DNA from: Papilionanthe hookeriana x Papilionanthe teres
Taxonomy: Eukaryota > Streptophyta > Magnoliopsida > Asparagales > Orchidaceae
Length of the DNA stretch: 64,000 nucleotides
Assembly: GCA_022702705.1 (NCBI GenBank)
Contig: CM040428.1
Coordinates: forward strand, 91,260,287-91,324,286
Reading direction: 5' to 3'
The first letter of the stretch is position 1. Every line of letters starts with the position of its first letter. Positions 40,181 to 53,784 of this stretch are shown piece after piece. Made by a program: the position numbers and the translations under genes. The notes beneath the pieces were generated by a model. It did not search any database, was not told the DNA's origin, and was given only the letters and a program-made list of their open reading frames with translations.

Positions 40181-42521
40181 TCAGAGATTGACTTATTGGG
40201 TCAATAATTGGTCATTAGGTCAAAAATTGATTATTTTGACGAACATTGAATTTTTGGTCAAAAGTTAACCCATTGGATCAACGAGGTGGTCATTGGGTTA
40301 AAAATTGACCTTTTTGACCAAAGATGACTTTTTGGTCAAAAGTTGACCTATTTGGTCAATGAGTTGGTAATTTGGTTAAGAATTGACCATTTTGAGCAAA
40401 GATGACTTTTGGTCGAAGTAGACTATTGGGTCGATGCGTGTTCATTAGGTCGAAAATTGTGCATTTTGACCAAAGCTGACTTTTGGTCGAAAGCTTGACT
40501 GTTGAGTCAATGGGTTGGTCATTGGGTCAAGGTTTGGCCATTTTGACCAAAGTTGACTTTTTGGTCGAAGATTGACTTAATGGGTCAATAACTGGTCATT
40601 TGTTCAAAAATTAAATATTTTGACCAAAATTGACTTTTTAGTCGAAGTTGACTATTAGTCTATGGGTTGGTCATTGGTTCGAGGATTGATCATTTTGACC
40701 AAAGTTGACTTTTTGTTCGAAAGTTGACCTATTGGGTTAATGGGTTGGTCATTAGATCAAGGATTGACCATTTTGACCAAAGTTGACTTTTTGTCAGAGA
40801 TTGGCTTACTGGGTCAATAATTGGTCATTAGGTCAAAAATTGACAGTTTTCAGAAAAATTTACTTTTTGTTCAATAGTTGACGTATTGGGACAATGTGTT
40901 GGTCATTGGGTCAAGGATTGACCATTTTGACCAAAGTTGACTTCTTGGTCAAAAGTTGACCTATATGGTCAATGGGATGGTCGTTGGGTCGAGGATTAAG
41001 CATTTTGACTAAAGTTGACTTTTTGGTCGGAGATTGACTTATTGGGTCAATAATTGGTCATTAGGTCAAAAATTAATTATTTTGACCAAAATTAAATTTT
41101 TGATCAAAAGTTGACCTAATTGGTCAACGGGGTAGTCACTGGATCAGAAATTGACCATTATGACTAAAGTTGACTTTTTGGATAAAAATTGACCTTTTGG
41201 TCGATGAGGTTGGTAATTGAGTTCGAGAATTGAGCAATTTTGACCTAAGATTGACTTTTTGATCGAAAGTTGACATGTTGGGTCGATGGGTTGGTCATTA
41301 GGTCGAAAATTATTATTTTGACTAAATTTGACTTTTTGGTCAAAAGTTGACCTATTGGGTCAATGTGTTTGTCATTAGGTCAAAGAATAACCATTTTGAC
41401 CAAAGTTGACATTATGTTCAGAGATCTAGTTATAGAGTCAATAATTGGTCATTAGGTCAAAAATTTACTATTTTGACCAAAATTAAATTTTAGCGAGATT
41501 AACCTAGTTGAGATAATGGAGTTGATCATTTGGTTAGAAATTGACCATTTTGACTAAAGTTGAATTTTTGGTCAAAAGTTGTCCTATTTGGTCTATGAGT
41601 TGGTAATTGGGTCAAGAATTGACCATTTTGACCAAAGATTACTCTTTAGTCAAAAGTTGACCTATTGAGTCAATGGGTGAAAAATTGACCAGTTTGACGA
41701 AGTTGACTTTTTGGTCGAAGTTGACCTTTTTGGGTCGATGGGTTTGTCATTAGGTCGAAGGTTTGATCATTTTGACCAAAGTTGACTTTTTGGTCGAGAG
41801 ATTGACTTGTTGGGTCGATAATTGGTCATTAATTCGAAAATTGATTATTTTGACCAAAATTGACATTTTGATCAAGTTGACTTAGCCGATGGGTTGGTCA
41901 TTGGGTCGAGTTTGATCATTTTGACAAAGTTGACTTTTGGATCGAAAGTTGAAGTATTGGGTAAATGGGTTGGTCATTTGGTCAGGAATGACCATTTGAC
42001 CAAAGTTAACTTTTGGTCGAGAGATTAGCTTGCTAGCGTCGATGAATTGGTCATTAAGTAAAATGGGTATTTTGACCATAATTGACCTTATTGAGTCGAA
42101 AGTTGACTATTGGATCGATGAATTTAATCATTAGATCAAGGATTGACCATTTGGACCAAAGTTGACTTTTTAGTCAAAGGTTGATCAACTAGGTCAATTG
42201 AGTGGTCATTAGGTCAAAAATTGATTATTTTGACAAAAATTGACATTTTGGTCAAAAGTCAACCTATTGGGCCAATGCGTTGGTCAATATGTCAAAAATT
42301 GACTATTTTGACCAAAATTGACTTTTAGGTCAAAAGTTGATCTATTGGATCAGTGGGTCAAAGATTAAACATTTTGATCATAGTTGACTTTTTGGTCAAA
42401 AGTTGACCGATTGGGTCAATGGGTAGGTCATTGGATCAAGGATTGACCATTTTGACCGAAGTTGACTTTTTTATCACAGATTGACTTATAGGTTCAATAA
42501 TTGCTCATTAGGTAAAAAATT

Positions 42522-42559
42522 GACTATTTTGACCAAAATTGACTATTTTGATCAAAATT
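42522..42559 (+). repeat. 19-bp internal tandem duplication
   Basis: GACTATTTTGACCAAAATT (42522-42540) is followed by the same unit with one change (42541-42559). The related place in unit B (about 51371-51400) has one copy only. Confidence 0.92.
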
Positions 42560-43440
42560 GAATCTTTGGTCAAAAGTTGCCGCATTGGGTCAATGGGGTG
42601 GTCATTGGGTCAAAAATTGATCATTTTAACCAAAGTTAATTTTTTGGTCAAAAGTTGACATATTAGGTCAATGAGGTGGTCATTAAGTAAAAAATAGACT
42701 ATATTGAACAAAATTAACTTTTTGGTCAAAGGTTGACCTATTGTGTTAATGGGTTGCTCAATGTGTCAAGGATTGACTATTTTGACTAAAGTTGATTTTT
42801 GTTGAGTGACTATTGTGGTCGATGGGTTAGTCATTAGGTTGATATTGACCATTTTGACCAAAGTTGACCTTTTGTTCGGAGATTGACTTTTGGGTCGATA
42901 TTTGGTCATTATGTCGAAAATTGGTACTTTTAGTCGAAAGTTAACTATTGGGTCTATATGCTTTAGTCATTAGGTCAAGGATTGACCATTTTGACCAAAG
43001 TTAACTTTTTAGTCAAAAGTTGACCTATTGGGTTAATGTGTTAGTCATTGGGTCAGAAATTGACCATTTTAACCAAACTTCACTTTTTTATCAAAAATTG
43101 AAATAATGGGTTAATGGGGCGGTCATTAGGTCAAAAATTGACAATTTTGACCAAAATTAACTTTTTGTTCAAAAGTTGATCTATTAGGTCCAGGGGTTGG
43201 TCATTGGGGCAATGATTTACCATTTTGACCTTAGTTGATTTTTTGGTCAAAAGTTGACCTATAGGGGTAATGGGTTTTTCATTAAGTAAAAGATTGACAA
43301 TTTTGACCAAAAATTGATCATTTTGACTAAAATTTAATTTTTGGTCAAAATTTAACCCATTGGGTCAATTGGGTGGTCATTTTGTCAGAAATTGACCATT
43401 TTGACCAAACTTGACTTTTCGTCGAAGGTTAACTATTAGG

Positions 43441-43950
43441 TCGATGGGTTAGTCATTTGGTGAGAAATTGATGATGAGTTGGTCATTGGGTCGAGAAATT
43501 GATAATTTTGATCGAGCGACTTTTTGTCGAAAGTTGACATGTTAGGTCGATGGGGTGGTCATTAAGTTAAAAATTGACTTGTTTTGACCAAAATTGACTT
43601 TTTGGTCAAAAGTTGACCTATTGGGTCGATGGGTTAGTCATTGGGTTGAGGATTTACCATTTTGATCTAAGTTGACTTTTTGGTCGAAAGTTGACTGTGA
43701 GGGTTAATGGGTTTTTCATTGAGTAAAAGATTAACAATTTCGACCAAAATATTGATCATTTTGAACAAAACTTAATTTTTGGTCAAAATTTGACCCATTG
43801 GGTCAATTAGGTGGTCATTATGTCAGAAATTGACCACTTTGACCAAACATGACTTTTTTGTCAAATGTTGACTTATTGGGTCAATGGGTTGGTCTTTGGG
43901 TCAGAAATTGATAATGGGTTGGTCATTAGGTCAGAAATTGACAATTTTAA
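43441..43950 (+). repeat. Pair of truncated ~35-bp monomers
   Basis: Two short units in which AGAAATTGA is joined directly to a following ATGGGTTGGTCATTGGGTC-like end: one near 43460-43505 and one near 43900-43945. The missing part is the central half of the monomer. The same pair is found near 52305-52350 and 52743-52795 in unit B, and a single one near 59550-59590. They are inherited marks of the super-repeat family. Confidence 0.8.
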
Positions 43951-46900
43951 CTAAACTTGACTTTTTTGTCAAAAGTTAACCTATTGGTTCAATGGGGTGG
44001 TCATTAAGTAAAAAATTGATTGTTTTGACCAAAATTTACATTTTGGTAAAAATTGACTTATTGGGTCAATGGGTTGTTCATTGGGTCAATGATTGACCAT
44101 TTTGACCAAAGTTGACTTTTTGGTCAAAAGTTGACCTATATGGTCAAGGATTGACCCATTTGACCAAAGTTGACTTTTTGTCATTGGGTCAGAAATTAAC
44201 CATTTTGACTAATGTTGACTTTTTGGTCAATGGGATGGTCATTTGGTGAAAAATTGACTATTTTAACCAAAATTGACTTTTTGGTCAAAGTTGAGTTATT
44301 TAGTTAATGAGTTGGTCATTTGGTCAAGGATTGACCATTTTGGCCAAAGTTGACATTTTTGTCAAAGATTGAGTTATTTGGTCAATACTTGGTCATTAGG
44401 TCAAAAATTGATTATTTTGACCAAAATTAAATTTTTGGTCAAAAGTTTACCCATTGGGTCGATGGTGTTGTCATTGTGTCAGAAATTAACCATTTTGACC
44501 AAAGTTGATTTTCTGGTCAAAAGTTGATTTATTAGGTCAATGGGTTGTTCATTAGGTCAAGGATTGTCTATTTTGACCAAAGTTTACTTTTTGGTTAGAG
44601 TTTGACTTACTGGAACAATAATTGGTCAAAATGTCAAAATTCACTATTTTGACCAAAATTGACTTTTTCGTCAAAGGTTGACCTATTAGGTTAATGGGTT
44701 GGTTATTAGGTCAAGGATCGACCATTTCGTCCAAAGTTGACTCTTTGGGTTAATGGGTTGGTCAATTTTGTGAAGGATTGACCATTTTCACCAAAGTTGA
44801 CTTTTTAGTTAGAGATTGACTTATTCGGTCAATGATTAGTCATTAGGACAAAAATTAATTATTTTGACCAAAATTAAATTTTTGGTCAAAAGTTGACTCG
44901 TTAGATTAATGGGGTGGTCATTATGTCAGAAATTGAGCATTTTTACTAAAGTTGGCTTTTTGGTCGAAAGTTGTTACTATTGAGTCGATGAAGGTAGTCA
45001 TTAGGTCAAAAATTGACAATTTGACCAAAATTCACCTTTTGGTCAAAAGTTGACCTATGATAGGTTGGTCATTCAGTCAATGATTGACCATTTTGGCTAG
45101 AGTTGACTTTTTGGTTAAAAGTTGACCTATTGGGTTAATGTGTTGGACATTAGGTCAGAAATTGACCATTTTGACCAAAGTTGACTTTTTGGTCAAAAGT
45201 TGTCCTATTGCGTCAATGGATGTTCATTTGGTCAAAAATTGACAATTTTGAACAAAATTGACTTTTTGATCAATAGTTGATTGATTCGGTCAATGGCTTA
45301 GTCATTGGATCAAGGTTTGACTATTTTGACCAAAGTTATCTTTTTGGACAAAAGTTGACCTGTTGGGTCAATGGGTTGGTCATTGGGTCAAGGATTGACC
45401 ATTTTAATCAAAGTTGACTTGTTGGTCAGAGACTGACTTATTGGGTCAATTATTGGTCATTAGGTCAAAAATTGACTATTTTTAACAAAATTAAATTTTT
45501 GGTCAAAAGTTGACCAATTGAGTTAACACAGTGGTAATTGGGTCAGAAATTGACCATATTGACCAAAGTTGACTTTTTGGTCGAAGTTGACTGTTGATCA
45601 TAGTTAATCATTGGATCGAGATTGACCATTTTGATCAATGATGACTTTTTGGTCGAAAGTTGACCAATTTGGTCGATGGGTTGGTCATTAGGTCGAAATT
45701 GACCATTTTGACCAAAGTTGACTTTTTGGTCGAAAGTTTACTGTTGGGTCGATGGGTGGTCATTAGGTCGAAAATTCTACATTTTGCCAAAATTGACTTT
45801 TTGGTCAAAAGTAGATCTATTGGGTCAATGGGTTTGTCATTGGATCAAGGTTTGACCATTCTAACTAAAGTTGTATTTTTGGACAAAAGTTGACCTATTG
45901 GGTCAATGGGTTGGTCATTAAGTCAAGGATTCACCATTTTGATCAAAGTTGACTTGTTGGTCAGAGATTGACTTATTAGGTCAATAATTGGTCATTAGGT
46001 CAAAAATTGACTATATTTAACCAAATTAAATTTTTGGTCAAAAGTTGACCCATTAGGCTAACGGGATGGTCATTGGGTCAAAAGTTGACTATTTTGACCA
46101 AAGTTGATTTTTTGGTCAAAGGTTAACCTATTTGGTCAATGAGTTGGAAATTGGATCAAGAATTGACCATTTTGATCAAAGATGACTTTTTGGTCATAAG
46201 TTGACCTATTGGGTCAATGGGTAGTCATTAAGTCAAAAATTGACTATTTTGACCAAAGTTGACTTTATGGTCAAAAGTTGACCTATTGGGTCAATGGGTT
46301 TGTCATTGAGTCAAGGATGGACCATTTTGACCAAAGTTGACTTTTTTGTGAGAGACTAACTTATTGGGTCAATAATTGGTCATTAGGTAAAACATTAACT
46401 ATTTTGACCCAAATTAAATTTTTGGTCAAAAGTTAACCCATTTGGTCAATGGGGTGGTCATTGGGTTAGAAATTGACCATTTTGACAAAAGTTGACTTTT
46501 TGGTCAAAAGTTGACATATTTGGTCAATGAGTTGATAATTTGCTTATGAATTGATCATTTTTACCAAAGATGATTTTTTGGTTAAAAGATGACCTACTGG
46601 ATCATTGGGTTAGTCATTGGGTTAAAAATTGACCATTTTGACCAATGTTAACTTTTTAGTCAAAAGTTGACCTATTGGATCAATGGGTGTTCATTAGGTC
46701 AAAAATTGATTATTTTGACCAAAATTGGCTTTTTGGTCAAAAGTTGACGTATTGGGTCAATGGGTTCGTCATTGGGTCAAGGATTCGCCATTTTTACCAA
46801 TGTTAAATTTTTTGTCAGAGATTGACTTATTGGGAATATAATTGGTCATTAATTCAAAAAGTAACTATTTTGACAAAAATTGGCGATTTGGTTAAAAGTT

Positions 46901-48924
46901 GACCAATTGGGCCAATGAGTAGGTTATTGAGTCATGGATTGATTATTTTGACCAAAGTTGACTTTTTGGTCAAAAGTACCTATTGGGTCAATGGGTTTGT
47001 CAGTAGGTCAATGATTGTCCATTTTAACCAAAGTTGACTTTTTGGTCAGAGATTGGCTTATTAGGTCAAAATTTGGTCATTAGGTCAAAATTGATTATTT
47101 TGACCAAAATTGAATTTTTGGTTAAAATCTAACCCATTAGGTGAACGTGCGGGTCATTGGGTCAGAAATTGATCATTTTGACTAAAGTTGATTTTTAGGT
47201 CAAAAGTTGACCTATTTGGATAATGAGTTGGTAATTGGGTTAAAAATTGACTATTTTGACCCAAAAAGAGTTTCTGGTCAAAAGTTGACTTATTGGGTCA
47301 ATGGATTGGTTGTTGGGTGAAGGATTGACCACTTTGACTAAAGTTGACCTTTTGGTAAATAGTTGACTTTTTGGGTCAAAGGGTTGGTCATTGGGTCACA
47401 AATTGACCATTTTGTCCAAAGTTGACTTTTTAGTCTAAAGTTGACCTATTGGGTCGATGGGTGGTCATTAGGTCGAAAGTTAGTTATTTTGACTAAAGTT
47501 GAGGTAGTCAAAGGGTCAAGGATTAACAATTTTGACCAAAGTTGACTTTTTGGTCAAAGATTGACTTATTTTGTCAATAATTGATTATTCGGGCAAAAAA
47601 TTGACAAATTTAACCAAAATTAAATTTTTGGTCAAAAGTTGACCCATTGGGTCAATGAAATGGTCATTGGGTCAGAAATTGACATTTTTACTAGAGTTGA
47701 CTTTTTGGTCAAAAGTTAACTTATTCAGTCAATTGGTGGTCATTAGGTCAAAAATTGTCTATTTTGACCAAAATTGATTTTTTGGTCAAAAGTTGACCTA
47801 TTGGGTCAATAAGTTGGTCATTGGGTTAAAGATTGATCATTTTGACCAAAGTTGATTTTTTGGTCAAAAGATAATCAATTGGGTCAATGGGTTAGTCATT
47901 GGGCCAAGGATTGACCATTTTGACCAAAGATGACTTTTTATCGAAGATTAACTTATTGGATCGATGAGTTGGTCGATAGGTCGAAAATTTAATATTTTGA
48001 CAAAAACCAAATATTTTGTTAAAAGTTGACCTATTGGGTCAATGGGTTGGTCATAGGGTCAAGGATTGACCATTTTGACCAAAGTTGACTTTTTGTTCAA
48101 AAATTGACTTATTGGGTCAATGAGTTGGTCATTGGGTATAGGATTGAGCACTTTGACAAAAGTTAACTTTTTGGTCAGAAGTTGACCTGTTGGGTCAATG
48201 GGTTGGTCATTGGGTCAAGGATTGACGATATTGACGAAAGTTGACTTTTTGGTCAGAGATTGACTAATTGGGTCAATAATTGGTCATTAATTCAAAAATT
48301 GACTATTTTGACTAAAATTAAATTTTTGGTCAAAAGTTGACCCATTGGGTTGACGGGGTAGTCATTGGGTCAGAAATTGACCATTTTGATCAAAGCTGAC
48401 TTTTTGGTCAGAGAATAACTTATTGGGTCAATAATTGGTCATTAGGTCAAAAATTGATTATTTTGAACAAAATTGACTTTTTGGTTAAAAGTTGACCCAT
48501 TACGTCAATGGGATGGTCATTGTGTCTGTAATTAACCTTTTTGACTAAATTTGACTTTTTGGTCAAAAGTTGACCTTTTGATCAATGAGGTGGTCATTTG
48601 GTCAGAAATTGACAATTTTGACTAAAATTGACTTTTTGGTCAAAAGTTATCCTTTTTGGTCAATGAGTTGGTCATTGGGTTAAGAATTAACCATTTTGAC
48701 CAACATTGATTTTTTGGTCAAAAGATGACCTATTGGGTCAATGAGTGATCATTAGGTAAAAAATTGACTATTTTGACCAAATTTGACTTTTTGGTCAAAA
48801 ATTGACCTATTGGGTCAGAGATTGAGATATTGAGTCAATAATTGGTCAATAGGTTAAAATTTTACTTTTTTTGACTAAAATTGAATCTTTGGTCAAAAGC
48901 AACCCATTGGGTCAACGGGGAGGT

Positions 48925-49178
48925 CATTGGAAAGCTGACCTATTGGGTCAATAATTGGTAAGCTGACCTATCGGGTATTTTTGACATCTTGGGCGCATTA
49001 ACATGTCCATCTCTGACCAAAGTTGAATATTTTGACCAAAGTTGACTTTTTGGTCAGAGATGGACTTATTGGGTTAATAATTGGTCATTAGGTCAAAAAT
49101 TGACTATTTTCACCAACATTGAATTATTGGTCAAAAGTTAACCCATTGGGTGAACGGGGTGGTCATTGGAAAGCTGAC
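48925..49178 (+). repeat. Super-repeat junction with repeated truncated monomer end
   Basis: The identical 15-mer CATTGGAAAGCTGAC occurs at 48925-48939 and 49164-49178, 239 bp apart. In each, a type 2 monomer end is joined to the next monomer with about 26 bp missing (the usual GTCAGAAATTGACCATTTTG region). I see it nowhere else in the window. It marks the boundary where unit A of the 8.85-kb pair passes into unit B. Confidence 0.7.
48977..49013. other. Short non-satellite stretch inside the array
   Basis: About 37 bp whose core (48986-49013, including GGGCGCATTAACATG) cannot be aligned to any monomer type. It is the only clearly unrelated stretch I see in 63.5 kb. It sits at the junction of the two 8.85-kb units and directly after two copies of AAGCTGACCTAT (48932-48943 and 48960-48971). 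It could be filler DNA from double-strand-break repair or a chimeric or mis-assembled join. Too short to assign to any element. Confidence 0.7.
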
Positions 49179-52100
49179 TTTTTTGTCAAAAGTTGACCTA
49201 TTTGGTCAATGAGTTGGTAATTTGGTTAAGAATTGACCATTTTGACCACATATGACTTTTTGGTCAAAAGTTGACCTATTGGGTCAATGCGTGTTCATTA
49301 GATCAAAAACTGACAATTTTGACCAAAACTGACTTTTTGGTCAAAACTTGACCTGTTGAGTTAATGGGTTGGTCATTGGGTCAAGGTTTGGCCATTTTGA
49401 CCAAAGTTGACTTTTTGGCCAGAGATTGTCTTATTGGGTCAATAACTGGTCATTTGTTCAAAAATTAAACATTTTTACCAAAATTGACTTTTGTCAAAAG
49501 TTGACCTATTAGTCCTATGGCTTGGTAATTGGTTCAAGGATTGATCATTTTGACCAAAGTTGACTTTTTTTTCAAAAGTTGACCTATCAGGTCAATGGGT
49601 TGGTCATTAGGTCAAGGATTGTCCATTTTGACCAAAGTTGACTTTTTGGTCAGTGATTTGCTTACTGGGTCAATAATTGGTTATTAGTTCAAAAATTGAC
49701 AATTTTGACCAAAATTTACTTTTTGTTCAATAGTTGACTTATTGGGTCAATGTGTTGGTCATTGGGACAAGGATTGACCATTTTGACGAAAGTTGACTTT
49801 TTCGGTCAAATGTTGAACTATATGGTCAATGGGTTGGTCGTTGGGTCAATGATTAACCATTTTGACCAAAGTTAACTTTTTGGTCAGAGATTGACTTATT
49901 GGGTCAATAATTGGTCATTAGGTCAAAAATTGATTATTTTGACCAAAATTAAATTTTTGATCAAAAGTTGACCCAATTGGTCAACGGGGTAGTCACTGGG
50001 TCAGAAATTGACCATTATGGCCAAGTTGACTTTTTGGTAAAAAATTGACCTTTTTTGTCAATGAGTTGGTAATTGGGTCAAGAATTGACAGTTTTGACCG
50101 ATGATGACTTTTTTGTCAAAAGTTGATCTATTGGGTCAATGGGTGGTCATTAGGTAAAAAATTGACTATTTTGACTAAATTTGACTTTTTGGTCAAAAGT
50201 TGACTTATTGGGTCAATGTGTTTGTCATTGGGTCAAAGATTAACTATTTTGACCAAAGTTGACATTATAGTCAAAGATTGAGTTATTGAGTCAATAATTG
50301 GTCATTAGGTCAAAAATTTACTATTTTGACCAAAATTAAATTTTTGGTCAAAAGTTTACCCATTGGGTCAACAGGGTGGTCATTTGGTTAGAAATTGACC
50401 ATTTTGACCAAAGTTGACTTTTTGGTCGAGAGTTGTCTATTTGTGCATGAGTTGGTAATTGGGTTGACAATTGACCATTTTGAACGAAGAAACTCTTTGG
50501 TCGAAAGTTGACTTTATTGGGTTCGATGGGTGAAAAATTGACCGGTTTGACCAAAGTTGACCTTTTAGTCAAAAGTTGACCTTTTGGGTCAATGGGTTTA
50601 TCATTGGGTCAAGGATTGACCATTTCAACTAAAGTTGACCTTTTGGTCAGAGATTGACTTATTGGGTCAATATTTGACCATTAATTCAAAAATTGACTAT
50701 TTTGACCAAAATTGACATTTTGATCAAAAGTTGACATATTAGCCAATGGGTTGGTCATTGGGTCAAGGTTTGATCATTTTGACCAAAATTTACTTTTTGG
50801 TCAAAAGTGGAAGTATTGCGTCGATGGGTTGGTCATTTGGTTAAGGATTGACCATTTTGACTAAAGTTAAATTTTTTGTCAGATATTAGCTTACTGGGTC
50901 AATAATTGGTCATTAAGTAAAAAATGGACTATTTTGAACAAAATTGAATTTTTTGGTCAAAAGTTGACCTATTGGGTTAATGGATTGGTCATTGGGTCAG
51001 GGATTGACTATTTTGACCAAAATTGACTTTTTAGTCAAAAGTTGATCAATTGGGTCAATTGGGTGGTCATTAGGTCAAAAATTGATTATTTTGACAAAAA
51101 TTGACTTTTTGGTCGAAAGTCGACCTATTCGGCCAATAAGTTGGTCATTATGTCAAAAATTGACTATTTTGACTAAAATTAACTTTTTGGTCAAAAGTTG
51201 ACCTATTGGGTCATTGGGTCAAATATTAACTTTTTTTCCATAGTTGACTTTTTGGTCAAAAGTTGGCCGATTGGGTCAATGGGTTGGTCATTGGATCAAG
51301 GATTGACCATTTTGACCGAAGGTTATTTTTTTGTCACAGATTGACTTATAGAGTCAATAATTGCTCATTAGGTCAAAAATAGACTATTTTGATCAAAATT
51401 GAATTTTTGATCAAAAGTTGCCCCATTGGGTAAATGGGGTGGTCATTGGGTCAGAAATTGATTATTTTGACTAAAGTGGACTTTTTGGTGAAAAGTTGAC
51501 ATATTGGGTCAATGGGGTGGTCATTTAGTAAAAAATTGACTATATTGACCAAAATTAACATTTTGGTCAAAAGCTGACCTATTGTGTCAATGGGTTGGTC
51601 ATTGTGTCAAGTATTGACTATTTTGACTAAAGTTCACTTTTTGTTGAGTGACTGTTAGGTCGATGGGTTGGTCGATTGGGTCGAGTATTGACCATTTTGA
51701 CGAAAGTTGACCTTTTGTTCGAGAGATTGACTTTTGGGTCAACATTAGGTCATTATGTCAAAAATTGACTATTTTGGTCAGAAGTTAACCTCTTGGGTCT
51801 ATATGCTGATCATTAGGTTAAGGATTGCCCATTTTGACCAAAGTTGACTTTTTAGTCAAAAGTTGACCTATTGGGTTAATGGGTTCGTCATTGGGTCAGA
51901 AATTGATAATTTTAACCAAACATCACTTTTTTCTAAAAAGTTGAAATAATGGGTTGATGGGGGCGGTCATTAGGTCAAAAATTGACAATTTTGACCAAAA
52001 TTAACTTTTTGGTTAAAAGTTGACCCAATACCATGGGTTGGTCATTGGGTCAAGGATTTACCATTTTGACCTAAGTTGACTTTTTGGTCAAAAGTTGACA

Positions 52101-52304
52101 TAATAGGGTTAATAGGTTTTTCATTGAGTAAAAGATTGACAATTTCGACCAAAAATTGATCATATTGACCAAAATTTAATTTTTAGTCAAAATTTGACCC
52201 ATTGGGTCAATTGGGTGGTCATTTTGTCAGAAATTGACCATTTTGACCAAACTTGACTTTTTGTCAAAGGTTGTCCTATTGGGTCAATGGGTTGGTCATT
52301 TGGT

Positions 52305-52795
52305 CAGAAATTGACAATCGGATGGTCATTGGGTCGAGAAATTGATAATTTTGATCGAGCCGACTTTTGTCGAAAGTTGACCCATTGGGTCGATAGGGTG
52401 GTCTTTAAGTAAAAAATTAGTTATTTTGACCAAAATTGACTTTTTGGTCAAAAGTTGACCTATTGGGTCAATGGGTTAGTCATTGGGTCAAGGATTTACC
52501 ATTTTGATCTAAGTTGACTTTTTAGTCAAAAGTTGACCTATAGGGTTAATGGGATTTTCATTGAGTAAAAGATTGACAATTTCGACCAAAAATTGATCAT
52601 TTTGAACAGAATTTAATTTTTGGTCAAAATTTGACCCATTGGATCAATTGGGTGGTCATTATGTCAAAAATTGACCACTTTGACCAAACATGACGTTTTT
52701 TGTCAAAAATTGACCTATTGTGTCAATGGGTTGATCTTTGGGTCAGAAATTGACAATGGGTTGGTCATTGGGTCAGAAATTGACAATTTTAACCA
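52305..52795 (+). repeat. Pair of truncated ~35-bp monomers (unit B copy)
   Basis: GTCAGAAATTGACAAT is joined to a following GGTCATTGGGTC end at about 52305-52350 and again at 52743-52795. The distance between them (about 440 bp) matches the pair at 43460 and 43900 in unit A. This supports duplication of the whole block and argues against independent deletions. Confidence 0.8.
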
Positions 52796-53695
52796 AACTT
52801 GACTTTTTGTCAAAAGTTGACTATTGGTTGATGTGGTGGTCATTAAGTAAAAAATTGGTTATTTCGACCAAAATTTACTTTTTGGTCGAAAATTGACTTA
52901 TTGGGTCAATTGGTTGTTCATTGGGTCAATGATTGACCATTTTGACCAAAGTTGACTCTTTGATCAAATGTTGACTTATTAGGTCAAGGATTGACCATTT
53001 TGACCAAAGTTGACTTTTTGTCATTGGGTCAGAAAAATAGCCATTTTGACCAATGTTGTCTTTTTGGTCAAAAGTTCATCTATTTGGTCAATGAGATGGT
53101 TATTCGGTAAAAAATTGACTATTTTGACCAAAGTTGACTTTTTGGTTAAAGTTGAGTTATTTAGTTAATGGGTTGGTCATTGGGTCAAGGATTGATCATT
53201 TTAACAAAAGTTAACTTTTTTGTCAAAGATTGAGTTATTGGGTCAATACTTTGTCATTAGGTCAAAAATTAATTATTTTGACCAAAATTGAATTTTGGTC
53301 GAAAGTTTACCGTTGGGTCGATGGTGTTGTCATTGTGTCGAGAAATTGACCATTTTGACCAAAGTCGATTTTTGGTCGAAGGTTGATTTATTAGGTCGAT
53401 GGGTTGGTCATTAGGTCGAGGATTGACTTTTTGACCAAAGTTAACTTTTTGGTTAGAATTTGACTTATTGGGACAAAAATTGGTCGAAATGTCAAAATTC
53501 AATTATTTTGACCAAAATTAATTATTTGGTCAAAGGTTGACCTATTAGGTTAATGGGTTGGTCATTGGGTCAAGGATTGACCATTTCGTCCAAAGTTGAC
53601 TTTTTGGGTCAATGGGTTGCTCAATTTTGTGAAGGATTGACCATTTTGACCAAAGTTGACTTTTTAATTAGAGATTGACTTATTCGGTCAATAAT

Positions 53696-53784
53696 TGGTC
53701 ATTAGAACAAAAATTGATTATTTTTGACCAAAATTAAATTTGGTCATTAGGTCAAAAATTGATTATTTTGACCAAAATTAAATT
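53696..53784 (+). repeat. 44-45-bp partial monomer duplication
   Basis: A segment running from TGGTCATTAG through ATTGATTATTTT to ACCAAAATTAAATT is present twice, 53696-53740 and 53741-53784. It is a little more than half a monomer, so it breaks the 78-bp phase here. The matching place in unit A (about 44830-44882) has one copy. Confidence 0.93.

Larger units (their letters stand above)
40180..49000 (+). repeat. Unit A of an ~8.85-kb tandem super-repeat
   Basis: Matched to 49020-57900 by AGTCTATGGG at 40657 and AGTCCTATGG at 49511 (offset 8854), TCTATATGCT at 42953 and 51798 (8845), TCATTGGGTCAG at 44181 and 53021 (8840), CAATTTTGTGAAGG at 44763 and 53632 (8869), and GAGAATAACTTATTGGGTC at 48411 and 57012 (8601). 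Type 1 spacings at the start are 384, 229, 233 and 390 bp. The offset drop of about 250 bp between 44.8 and 48.4 kb means unit A carries about three extra monomers there. Confidence 0.85.
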
